Part shown: in pieces, positions 15,592 to 26,200 of the stretch
How the letters are laid out: every line of letters starts with the position of its first letter
Position numbering within the stretch: the stretch's first letter is position 1
Source of the DNA: Nocardia veterana NBRC 100344
Lineage (GTDB): Bacteria; Actinomycetota; Actinomycetes; Mycobacteriales; Mycobacteriaceae
Length of the DNA: 64,000 nt
Reading direction: 5' to 3'
NCBI RefSeq assembly: GCF_000308855.1
Contig: NZ_BAGM01000035.1
Coordinates: forward strand, 62,001 to 126,000
The notes under the pieces: model-generated
What the model was told of the DNA's origin: nothing
Seen by the model: only the letters and a program-made list of their open reading frames with translations
Databases searched by the model: none
Position numbers and translations under genes: made by a program

Positions 15592-16566
15592 GTGGCGGTG
15601 GGTGAAAAGCTTGCGCGAGTGCCGATCCGAGTTCGAGCGACGGGCTGGAGTCTGACCTCGTGGGTGTTGTTCGCGAGTTCCGGGCCGTTGGCCAAGGCGG
15701 TGATGGTGGCAGGCTGGTCCCCCGCGGCGGTGACCTCGGTACGGATCGCGGTGGCGGCGGTTTTGCTGGTGCCGGTGGCCGCACTGACGCGGCCCCGGGC
15801 GCTGCGGTTTCGTCATGCCGAGCTATGGCTGTTGATCGGTTATGGAGTGGTCGGCGTCGCCGGGGTGCAACTGATGTTCTTCGTGGCGGTGGCCCGGGTG
15901 CCGGTCGCCGTGGCGATGGTGTTGGTCAATCTCGCGCCCGCACTGGTCGCCTTGTGGGTGCAGACGGTGCGGCGCACTCGGTTACCGCAGCAGGTGTGGC
16001 TGGGCATCGGGTTGGCAGTGGCCGGATTGATCATGGTCGCGGAAGTCTGGCACGACACACGGCTGGATCTGCTCGGTGTCGGCGCTGGTCTGGGCTCGGC
16101 GGTCTGTTCGGCCGGATATTTCCTGCTCGGTGAACACGGCGCGCGCCGGCACGATCCCATCGGGCTGACTGCGGTCGGATTGGCCGTCGGCGCGGTCGTG
16201 GTGGCGGTGTTCACCCCGCCGTGGATGTTGCCTACGGACCTGTTCACAGCACCGGCGGTGCTGGGCGGTGTGCAGGTGCCGGTGTGGCTGATGATGCTGG
16301 CGCTGGCAGCGGCCGGGACTGTCCTTCCCTATCTGGTCGGTCTTGTGGCCTTGCGTGATCTGCCCTCGACGCTGGCCAGTGTGCTGGCGGTGGTGGAGCC
16401 GTTGGTCGCGGCGGTGCTGGCGTGGCTACTGCTCGGCCAGTCGCTCGAGCTAGAGCAGATGGTCGGGGTGGTGATCATGTTGGTCGGCGCGCTGCTGGTG
16501 CAACTGACGATGCCCGAGACCACCCGGGTAATTCCGACCGCCGAATTTGCGCAGGGTAGGAAGTAA
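15592..16566 (+). CDS. EamA/DMT-family transporter
   Basis: A roughly 324-residue inner-membrane protein with about ten hydrophobic segments arranged as two EamA repeats (first from about residue 15, second from about 160). The conserved loop AVARVPVAVAMVLVNLAPALVAL and the C-terminal LPSTLASVLAVVEPLVAAVLAW are typical of RhtA/YdcZ-like drug/metabolite exporters. The start is uncertain: GTG 15592 or GTG 15598, neither with a strong ribosome-binding site. Substrates in this family include amino acids and nucleobases; none is indicated here. The 233 bp downstream to the tRNA show no gene. Confidence 0.85.
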   Translation: MAVGEKLARVPIRVRATGWSLTSWVLFASSGPLAKAVMVAGWSPAAVTSVRIAVAAVLLVPVAALTRPRALRFRHAELWLLIGYGVVGVAGVQLMFFVAVARVPVAVAMVLVNLAPALVALWVQTVRRTRLPQQVWLGIGLAVAGLIMVAEVWHDTRLDLLGVGAGLGSAVCSAGYFLLGEHGARRHDPIGLTAVGLAVGAVVVAVFTPPWMLPTDLFTAPAVLGGVQVPVWLMMLALAAAGTVLPYLVGLVALRDLPSTLASVLAVVEPLVAAVLAWLLLGQSLELEQMVGVVIMLVGALLVQLTMPETTRVIPTAEFAQGRK

Positions 16567-16799
16567 GTGCTTTGTGCCGGCAGTCGAACCGAAGCGCCGC
16601 AGTGCGTTGCACCCGCTGCGGCGCGCCCGCACTGGGACCCCGGCGGGATCCGAGGTAGGCGATAGACTGCCCGCCGTCGGCGCAACCCACGGGGCAGCAG
16701 CCCCGATTCCAAGACTCCTGACGCGTCGGGAATGTGTGTGCGAGTGGTTCCCCAAACAGGCGTTCCCGGCAAATTTGCCTGGTTTGTGTGTTCGAGCGG

Positions 16800-16881
<82 letters not shown>

Positions 16882-17000
16882 GTGATGGTACGACCGTCCA
16901 AACTCTACCGGGCGCGGCGCGGATCGCGAAGCCGCGTGCGTGTGTCGTGTACCCGTGGGTAACACGAACTGGGATTATAACGATTTGGAAACTCCCAATA

Positions 17001-17199
17001 TGAGGAAGCCTCAACTTTCTGACTTCCGAGTAACCGCTCCACCAGGAGGTTCAAACATGAGGGAGGGTCATGTTTCGCATCCTTCTGGTACGTCCGTACT
17101 GAAATACCCGTCGGTAGGGGTGCGGCCGGGGAGGAAACGTGAGGCTTTCCTCATGATTTTGTGCGAACCTGGGGCTTCGTCAGGTCCTCAGGGGTGAGG
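17001..17199. promoter_or_regulatory. Three TGAGG/CCTCA inverted repeats upstream of fas
   Basis: Short inverted repeats occur at 17001-17013 (TGAGG-AAG-CCTCA), 17140-17153 (TGAGG-CTTT-CCTCA) and 17186-17199 (CCTCA-GGGG-TGAGG), all within 270 bp of the fas start. In mycobacteria the TetR protein FasR binds three inverted repeats at the fas-acpS promoter. Whether these are the equivalent sites is not established; I cannot recall the FasR motif exactly. Confidence 0.3.
17057..17197 (+). CDS. 46-residue leader peptide before fas
   Basis: The ATG at 17057 has a near-perfect ribosome-binding site, CCAGGAGG, 7 nt upstream, one of the best in the window. The frame encodes 46 residues (MREGHVSHPSGTSVLKYPSV...) and ends 68 bp before the fas start. 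Its TGA overlaps an in-frame GTG (17194) that could start a longer fas product. The peptide is basic, unlike a membrane or secreted protein. A cis-acting upstream frame that controls fas translation is plausible; a real small protein is the alternative. Confidence 0.4.
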   Translation: MREGHVSHPSGTSVLKYPSVGVRPGRKREAFLMILCEPGASSGPQG

Positions 17200-17265
17200 G
17201 ACGCCTGTGCACGCCAGGAGCGGGGCCCGCGGGGTGAGCCGCCACGAGAAGGAAGTCGATACGTC

Positions 17266-20200
17266 TTGACGATCAACGAACGCACCGGGACCGGAACGAA
17301 CGCGAAGGTCGTTGGGGGAGTTTCGGATACGGGTATCAAGTCGTCGCTGCTGGACCGCCTGCTCGATGGGGAGAAGTACGCGCTGGCCTTCGGTGGGCAG
17401 GGTGCGCAGTGGCTGCGGGAGTTGGAGGAGATCGGCCGCGACAGCGCCCTGGAGCCGGAGCTCACCGCGCTGGTGCGCGAGGCCGCGGCCCGGCTGGAGC
17501 CGGTGGCCGCCCAGCTGCTCGTGGTGCGTCCGGTCGGCTTCGATCCGATCGCCTGGATGCTCGAGGACGATCTCGCCGAGGGTGCGGAGGGCGAGGAATC
17601 CGCCGCTCCGTCGCCGCAGGCGCTGCGCTCGGCCGCGGTGTCCATGCCGGGTGTTTTCCTCGCGCAGATCGCCGCGCTGCGGGCGCTGCGGATGCAGGGC
17701 CTCGACCCGGCCGAACACGCGCCGACCGGCATCATCGGGCATTCACAGGGCCTGCTGGCCGCCGAGGCCGCCGCCGCGCACGGTGCCCGCGATGCCGAAT
17801 TGCTCGCCCTCGCACAGCTGATCGGTGCCGCGGCCACGTTGGTGGCGCGCCGGCGCGGTGTCGTCCCGGTGGGCGGCAAGTCCCCGATGGTCGCGGTGTC
17901 GAACGTCGACCCCGACGAACTGCGCGCGGTGGTCGCCGAGGTGTCGGCGGGTGTGGACCCGAACGCCGCCGCTGTGGTGTCGATTCGCAACGGTCGTCGG
18001 CGGGCAGTCCTGTCGGGCACCGTCGCTCAGCTGGAGCGGGTGCGGCAGCGCTGTGCGGAGATCAACGCCGAGCAGAGCCGCGATCGCGAGGCGAAGAAGC
18101 GGGGCGGTTCGATCTTCGCCCCGGTATTCGAGGATGTCGAGGTCGAGGTCGCCTTCCATCACCCGGCGCTGTCGGAAACCGTCGAGTTGGTGACGGCCTG
18201 GGCCGGCCAGTGCGATATCGATACCGAGCCGGCCGAGCGGCTGGCACGCGCCATCCTGGTCGATCCGGTCGACTGGGTGCAGGTGGTCGACGAGACGGTT
18301 GCCGGTGGCGCGCAATGGATTCTGGACATCGGCCCGGGCGACCTGCTGAGCCGGCTGACGCAGGGCTCGTTGAAGGGCACCGGCGTCGGCATCGTGGCCG
18401 CCGCGACCCGTCCGGGTCAGCGCAGCCTGTTCACCCCCGGCGCCGCGCCGCAGGTGGCGCCCGCATGGGATGCCTTCGCGCCCAAACCGATTCGGCTGCC
18501 GAACGGTCGCATCGTCGTCGAGACCGCATTCACCCGGCTGACCGGACGCTCGCCGATTCTGCTGGCGGGTATGACACCGACCACCGTGGACGCGAAAATC
18601 GTTGCGGCCGCGGCCAACGCGGGTCACTGGGCCGAGCTCGCCGGTGGCGGTCAGGTCACCGAGCAGATCTTCGCCGATCGCGTCGCGGAGCTGAAGACGC
18701 TGCTGCAGCCCGGCCGCGCGGTGCAATTCAACTCCCTGTTCCTGGACCCCTACCTGTGGAAGTTGCAGCTGGGCGGTAAGCGCCTGGTGCAGCGGTCCCG
18801 CGCGGCCGGCGCCCCGTTCGACGGTGTGGTCGTCACCGCCGGTATCCCGGAGCTCGAGGAGGCCGTCGCGCTGATCGACGAACTCGGCGAGGCCGGCATC
18901 ACCCACGTCGCGTTCAAGCCGGGCACTGTCGCGCAGATCCGTGCGGTGCTGCGCATCGCCGACGAGGTGCCGGACTATCCGGTGATCATGCATATCGAGG
19001 GCGGCCGCGCCGGTGGCCACCACTCCTGGGAGGATCTCGACGACCTGCTGCTCGAGACCTACGCGGAATTGCGCAACCGGGCCAATGTGGTGGTCTGCGT
19101 CGGCGGCGGCATCGGGACCCCCGAGCGCGCCACCGAATACCTGACCGGCGAATGGTCGGTGGCCCACGGCTACCCGAAGATGCCGCTCGACGGCGTACTG
19201 GTCGGCACCGCCGCGATGGCAACGCTGGAGGCGACGACCGCTCCCGAGGTCAAGCAGCTGCTGGTCGACACCCCCGGCACCCCGGATTGGGTCGCCGCCG
19301 GCACCGCAACCGGTGGAATGGCCTCCGGGCGTAGCCAATTGGGTGCCGACATCCACGAGATCGACAACTCCGCCTCCCGTACCGGCCGCCTGCTCGACGA
19401 GGTCGCCGGCGACGCCGAGGCCGTCGCCGCGCGTCGCGACGAGATCATCGAGGCGCTCGACCGCACCGCCAAGCCGTACTTCGGCGACGTGGCGACCATG
19501 ACCTACCTGCGCTGGCTGGAACGCTATGTCGAGCTGGCCGCCCTGCTGCCGGAGAACCAGCGTGCCGGGCGCGACGGCTTCGACTGCGGCACCGATCTCG
19601 GCGACGCCATCGCCGATGCCACCCGGTCCGTGTGGGCCGACGTCACCTGGCGGGATCGGTTCGCCGAAATGGTGCGCCGGGCCGAGGCACGCCTCCATCC
19701 CGCCGACCGCGGCCGCATTCCCACCCTGTTCGCCGACGACAGCGCGTTCGAAAACCCCGTCCACGTGATCTGCACGCTGAAGGAGCACTACCCGGCCGCC
19801 GCGGAGACCGTGCTGCACCCGGCCGACGTGCCGTTCTTCGTCTCGCTGTGCAAGACCCCGGGCAAGCCGGTGAACTTCGTCCCGGTCGTCGACGCCGATG
19901 TCCGTCGCTGGTGGCGTTCGGATTCGCTGTGGCAGGCCCACGATCCGCGCTACACCGCCGACCAGGTGTGCGTCATTCCGGGCACGGTGTCGGTCGCCGG
20001 CATCACCCGCGTCGACGAGCCGGTCGGTGAACTGCTCGACCGCTTCGAGCAGGACACCGCCTACACCCTCATTCGCGGTGGGGTCACTCCCGCCGCCGTG
20101 GACGGCCGCCGCCGCGCCGGCATCGCGTCCGGCGCCATCGATATCGTGCTCGCCGCACCGGATGTGCAGTGGGCCGGACGCACCGCGGCCAACCCGGTGC

Positions 20201-23200
20201 ACCGCCTGGGCGATCTGCACGAGTGGACCGTCGACAACCAGGGCGCGCTGCATCGTCCGACCGGCGCCACGCTGGTTCCGGCCGACGGCCCCGACACCGA
20301 GAGCGCCTATGTGGAGCTGACCGTCCCGCTGTCACCGGCGAACGAGGTGCGGATCCGCATTACCGTTCCGGCCTCGGTGTACAACGGCGGTGCTCCGGTG
20401 GTGACCGAAGCCGACGCCGAAACCGCGATGTCGGCGCTGCTGGCCGTCGCCGCCGGGCAGGCGCTGCCGGAGGTCAAGTCCGCCAACGGCTCTCATGTCG
20501 CGCACGTCAACCTGGCCTGGACGCCGGATATGGTCGCCGACCATGCCGGGGTGACCGGTTCCGGTCTGCCCGCGGGGCTCAGCACGATCGGCCGCCGGGT
20601 CCCCGATGTGCTGGTCGGCGCCTGCTGGCCCGCGGTCTTCGCGGTGCTCGGCGCGAGCCGGGCCGAGGGCGAAAACGGAAGCGCGAGCAGTGTTATCGAG
20701 GGCATGCTCGATCTGGTCCACCTCGATCACCAGATCGACCTGGTCCGCGAATTGCCCAGCGACCCCGCAGTTCTCAGCGTGCGCGCGGAGTCGGCGTCGG
20801 TGCTCGACACCGAGCTGGGCCGCGTCGTCGAGGTCCGGGTCACGGTCGGCGCGATGCGCGATCACGGACTCGAGACCCCGACCGTGGCAACTCTGGTGGA
20901 GCGCTTCGCCATTCGCGGCCGCACCGGTCGCCACGAACTCACCGACCCGCCGCGTGCCGCGGGAACCGTGTCCGAGTCGGCGACCGACACCCCGCGCCGC
21001 CGTCGTCGCGATCTGACCATCACTGCACCGCGGGCGATGGCTGCCTTCGCCGAGGTCTCCGGCGACCACAACCCGATCCACACCAGCACCGCGGCCGCGA
21101 AGCTCGCGGGCCTGGGTAGCCCGATCGTGCACGGTATGTGGCTGTCCGCCGCTGCCCAGCATGCCGTTTCGGCCGTGGATCCCGAATCTCCGCTGCCCGC
21201 ACGCACGGTCACCGCCTGGACCACCCGCTTCCTCGGGATGGTGCGGCCCGGTGCGCAGATCGATGTGCGTGTCGAGCGGATCGCCGTCGACCGCGGCTGC
21301 GAGATCGTGGAGGTGTCCTGCCGGACCGGCGGTGATCTGGTGATGACCGCGACCGCCCGGCTCGCGGCCCCCAAGACCGTCTACGCCTTCCCCGGTCAAG
21401 GTATCCAGACCAAGGGGATGGGACTGGACGCCCGGTCGCGGTCGAAGGCGGCCAAGGAGATCTGGGATCGCGCCGACAAGCACACCCGGGAGGCGCTGGG
21501 CTTCTCCATCCTCGCGGTCGTGCGGGACAATCCCACCTACCTGAAGGCACGTGGCGTGGAATACCGCCACCCGCAGGGTGTGCTGCACCTGACCCAGTTC
21601 ACCCAGGTCGCGATGGCGACGCTCGGCGTGGCGCAGGTCGCCGAACTGCGCGAGGCCGGCGCGTTCGTCGAGGGTGCGATGCTGGCCGGCCATTCGGTCG
21701 GCGAATACAACGCCCTGGCCGCGGTGGCGGGTGTGCTGCCGCTGGAGGCCGTGCTCGAGGTGGTGTTCCAGCGTGGTTCGGCCATGCACGAACTGGTGCC
21801 CCGGGATGCGCAGGGCCGCAGCAACTATCGGATGGCCGCGATCCGGCCCTCGCAGATCGGGCTGCCGGACGCCGAGGTGGTCGACTTCGTCGCCGAGGTC
21901 GGCGCTCGTGCCGGTGAATTCCTGGAGGTGGTGAACCTCAACCTGCGCGGGTCGCAGTACGCCATCGCGGGCACGGTCGCCGGGCTGGAGGCGTTGGAGG
22001 CCGAAATCGAGCGGCGCCGTGCCGAATTCGGTGGGAAGCGCGCCTTCGTGCTGGTGCCCGGTATCGACGTGCCGTTCCATTCGACGGTGCTGCGCGAAGG
22101 TGTTCCGGAGTTCCGGCACAAGCTCGAGGAACTGCTGCCCGAGGACATCCATCCGGAAGTCCTCGCCGGACGCTACATTCCGAACCTGGTACCGCGGCCG
22201 TTCTCGCTGGAGCGCGACTTCATCGCCGAAATCGCCGCGTACGTGCCGTCGGAGCCGCTGCGGGCGGTTCTCGACGACTTCGAGTCGTGGGCTGCGCGCC
22301 CGGCCGAACTGTGCCGGGTGGTGCTGATCGAGCTGCTGGCGTGGCAGTTCGCCAGCCCGGTGCGCTGGATCGAAACCCAGGATCTGCTGTTCACCGATAC
22401 TGCCGCGGGCGGGCTCGGCGTGGAGCGGTTCGTCGAGATCGGCCTGGCGGCGACCCCGACCGTGGCGAATCTGGCGAGCAACACCCTGAAGTTGCCGCAG
22501 TACTCGGCGACCAAGGTCGAGGTGCTCAACATCGAGCGCGAGGCCGGCGTGGTGTACTCCACCGACACCGACCCGGCTCCGGTGGACGAGCCGGAAGAGA
22601 CTGTGGCCGAAGCGGTTCCTGCGGCAGCGCCGGCCGCGGCCGCCGCCCCGGCGCCGGCGCCCGCCGCGACCGGTGGCCCGCGTCCGGACGACATCACCTT
22701 CACCGCGGCCGATGCCACGCGGGTGCTGATCGCACTGTGGACGAAACTGCGGCTCGATCAGATCGGCCCGGTGGACACCATCGAGGCGCTGTGCGACGGC
22801 GTCTCCTCGCGACGCAACCAGCTGCTGGTCGACCTCGGTTCCGAGCTGTCGCTCGGTGCGATCGACGGGGCGGCCGACGCCGATATGGGCGCCCTCTCCG
22901 CGACTGTCGACCGCCTGGCTCGCACCTACAAGCCGTTCGGCTCGGTGCTGTCGGATGCGATCGGCGATCACCTGCGCAAGGTGTTCGGACCCTCGGGTAA
23001 GCGCCCGGCCGCGATCGCCGATCGGGTGAAGAAGGTGTGGCAGCTCGGCGACGGCTGGGCCCATCACGTCACCGCCGAGGTGTCGCTGGGCACCCGTGAG
23101 GGCGCCAGCGTGCGCGGTGGTGACCTGGGTGGTCTGGTGTCCGGTGCACTGAGCGACGGCGCCGCCGTGGACGCCGCGATCGACGCGGCCGTGCAATCGG

Positions 23201-26200
23201 TGGCCGCCCGCCGCGGGATCAGCGTGTCGTTGCCGGCCGCCGGTGGCGGTGGCGGCGCCACGGTGGATGCCGCGGCGCTGGGTGAGTTCACCGAACAGAT
23301 CACCGGCCGCGACGGTGTGCTGGCGACCGCCGCCCGGGTCGTGCTGGAGCAGCTGGGGCTGTCCGAGCAGATCTCCGCGCCCGAGGCCACCGACGAATCG
23401 CTGGTCGACCTGGTCTCGGCCGAATTGGGTTCGGACTGGCCGCGTCTGGTCGCCCCGGCCTTCGACGCCCGCAAGGCAGTGCTGATCGACGACCGCTGGG
23501 CGAGCGCTCGCGAGGATCTGGCCAGGCTGTGGCTGAGCGACGACGCCGAACTGAGCGACGAGCGGATCGAGGGCTTCGCCGGCACGGGCAGTGCCGTTGC
23601 CGCCCAGGCCAATTGGTGGCGGCAGCAGGCGATGAAGCAGGCTCGCTCGGTGCTGGCCGGTACCTACGAACGTATCGCGGTCACCGCCGCGAACACCGCG
23701 GACGAGGGCAGCTGGTCCACCGATACCGCCGTGATCACCGGCGCCAGCAAGGGATCCATCGCGGCCGCGGTCGCCGGCCGGCTGCTCGCCGGTGGCGCCA
23801 CCGTCATCGTGACCACCTCGAAGCTCGACGACACCCGGCTCGCCTTCTACAAGGAGCTCTACCGTGAGCACGCCCGGGCGGGCGCGGCGCTGTGGGTGGT
23901 CCCGGCGAATATGGCCTCCTACAGCGATATCGACGCCCTGATCGACTGGATCGGCAACGAGCAGACCGACAACGCCGGTGGCGCGAAGGTCCTCGTGAAG
24001 CCCGCGATGACCCCGACGCTGCTGCTGCCGTTCGCGGCGCCGCGGGTGGCGGGCGATCTGGCCGACGCCGGTGCCCGCGCCGAAATGGAGATGCGGGTCC
24101 TGCTGTGGTCGGTGGAGCGCCTGATCGGCGGCTTGTCCGGTCTCGGCGCCGACCACGATGTGGACGCGAAACTGCATGTGGTGCTTCCCGGTTCGCCCAA
24201 CCGCGGCATGTTCGGCGGTGACGGCGCCTACGGTGAGTCCAAGGCCGCGCTCGACGCGGTGATCGCCAAGTGGCGGGTGGAGAAGTCGTGGGCGCAGCGG
24301 GTCACGCTGGTTCACGCGCTGATCGGCTGGGTTCGCGGTACCGGACTGATGGGTCACAACGACCCGCTGGTCGCGGCCGTGGAGAAGGCCGGTGTGCACA
24401 CCTGGTCGACCCAGGAGATGGCCGACGAGCTGCTGAAGTGGTGCACCTCGCGGGCGCGGGCGGTGACCGTCACCGGCCCGCAGCAGATCGACCTGACCGG
24501 TGGGCTCGCCGGGGCGAAGCTGGACCTGTCGGCCCTGGCCGAGGAGGTCGAGCGGGAGCCGCGCGCCGAGGCGGTCGACGAGTCGGGAACCATTGCGGCG
24601 CTGCCGGTTCCGCCGACCATGACCTCGGCCGTCCCGACGCCCGAATGGGGTCCGGTCACCGCGGACCTCACCGAGATGGTGGTGATCGTCGGCGCCGGCG
24701 AGCTCGGACCCTACGGTTCGGCGCGCACCCGGTTCGAGATGGAGGTCTCCGACGAACTGTCGGCGGCCGGCGTGCTCGAACTGGCCTGGACCACCGGCCT
24801 GGTCACCTGGGAGAACGATCCCAAGCCAGGCTGGTACGACACCGAGAGCGGCGAGTACGTCGAGGAGTCGGAGCTGGCCGAGCGCTACCACGACGCGGTA
24901 GTGCAGCGCTGCGGTATCCGCCGCTACGGCGACGACGGCTCGATGATCGACAACTCGGCCCCGCTGCTCACCTCGGTCTTCCTCGATCGGGACCTGAGCT
25001 TCGTGGTCAACAGCGAGGCCGAGGCGCGGGCCTTCTACGCCGCCGACCCGGAGCACACGGTCATCAGCCCCGTCGCGGACTCCAGCGACTGGCAGGTGAC
25101 CCGCCGGGCCGGCACCGAGATCCGGGTGCCGCGCAAGGCGAAGCTGTCGCGCACGGTCGGTGGCCAGATCCCCGAGGGCTGGGATCCGACCCGCTGGGGT
25201 ATCTCGCCCGATATGGCGAGCTCGGTGGATCGGGTCGCGCTGTGGAACATCGTCTGCACCGTCGACGCGTTCCTGTCCAGCGGCTTCAGCCCCGCGGAGC
25301 TGATGAGCTGGGTGCATCCGGCGATGGTGAGCAACACCCAGGGCACCGGCATGGGTGGCATGTCGTCGATGCGCTCGCTCTACATCGACAATCTGCTCGG
25401 TGAGCCGCGGGCCAACGACATCCTGCAGGAGGCGTTGCCGAACGTCGCGCTGGCCCACGTGGTCCAGTCCTACATCGGCAGCTACGGCGGAATGGTGCAC
25501 CCGGTCGCGGCCTGCGCGACCGCGGCGGTGTCGGTCGAGGAGGGTGTCGACAAGATCCGGCTCGGCAAGGCCGAGGTCGTCGTGGCCGGTGGTTACGACG
25601 ATCTGGGAATCGAGGGCATCGTCGGCTTCGGCGACATGTCCGCGACCGCCGACTCGGCCGCGATGAGCGCCAAGGGCATCAGCGACCGCTACTTCTCCCG
25701 GGCCAACGATCGCCGCCGCGGCGGATTCGTCGAATCCCAGGGCGGCGGAACGGTTCTGCTGGCTCGCGGTGATGTGGCCGCGGAACTCGGCCTGCCGGTG
25801 CTCGGCGTGGTGGCCTTCGCGCAGTCGTTCGCCGACGGCGTGCACACCTCGATTCCGGCTCCGGGACTGGGTGCGCTGAGTGCGGGCCGCGGCGGTGCGG
25901 AATCGCAGCTGGCCGCGCAACTGCGCAAGCTCGGGGTCACGCCGGACGAGATCTCGGTGGTGTCCAAGCACGACACCTCCACCGCCGCCAACGATCCCAA
26001 CGAGTCGGAGCTGCACGAGCGGCTGGCCGGCGCGCTGGGCCGCTCGGAAGGCGCACCGCTGTTCGTGATTTCGCAGAAGTCGCTGACCGGTCATGCCAAG
26101 GGTGGTGCGGCCGCCTTCCAGCTGATCGGGCTGTGCCAGGTCCTGGAGCAGGGCGTGATTCCGCCGAACCGCAGCCTCGACTGCGTCGACGAGAAGATGG

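Noticed and set aside
16882..17056. A further RNA gene or riboswitch between tRNA-Leu and fas
   Set aside because: Only short inverted repeats are visible; no conserved riboswitch core was recognised.
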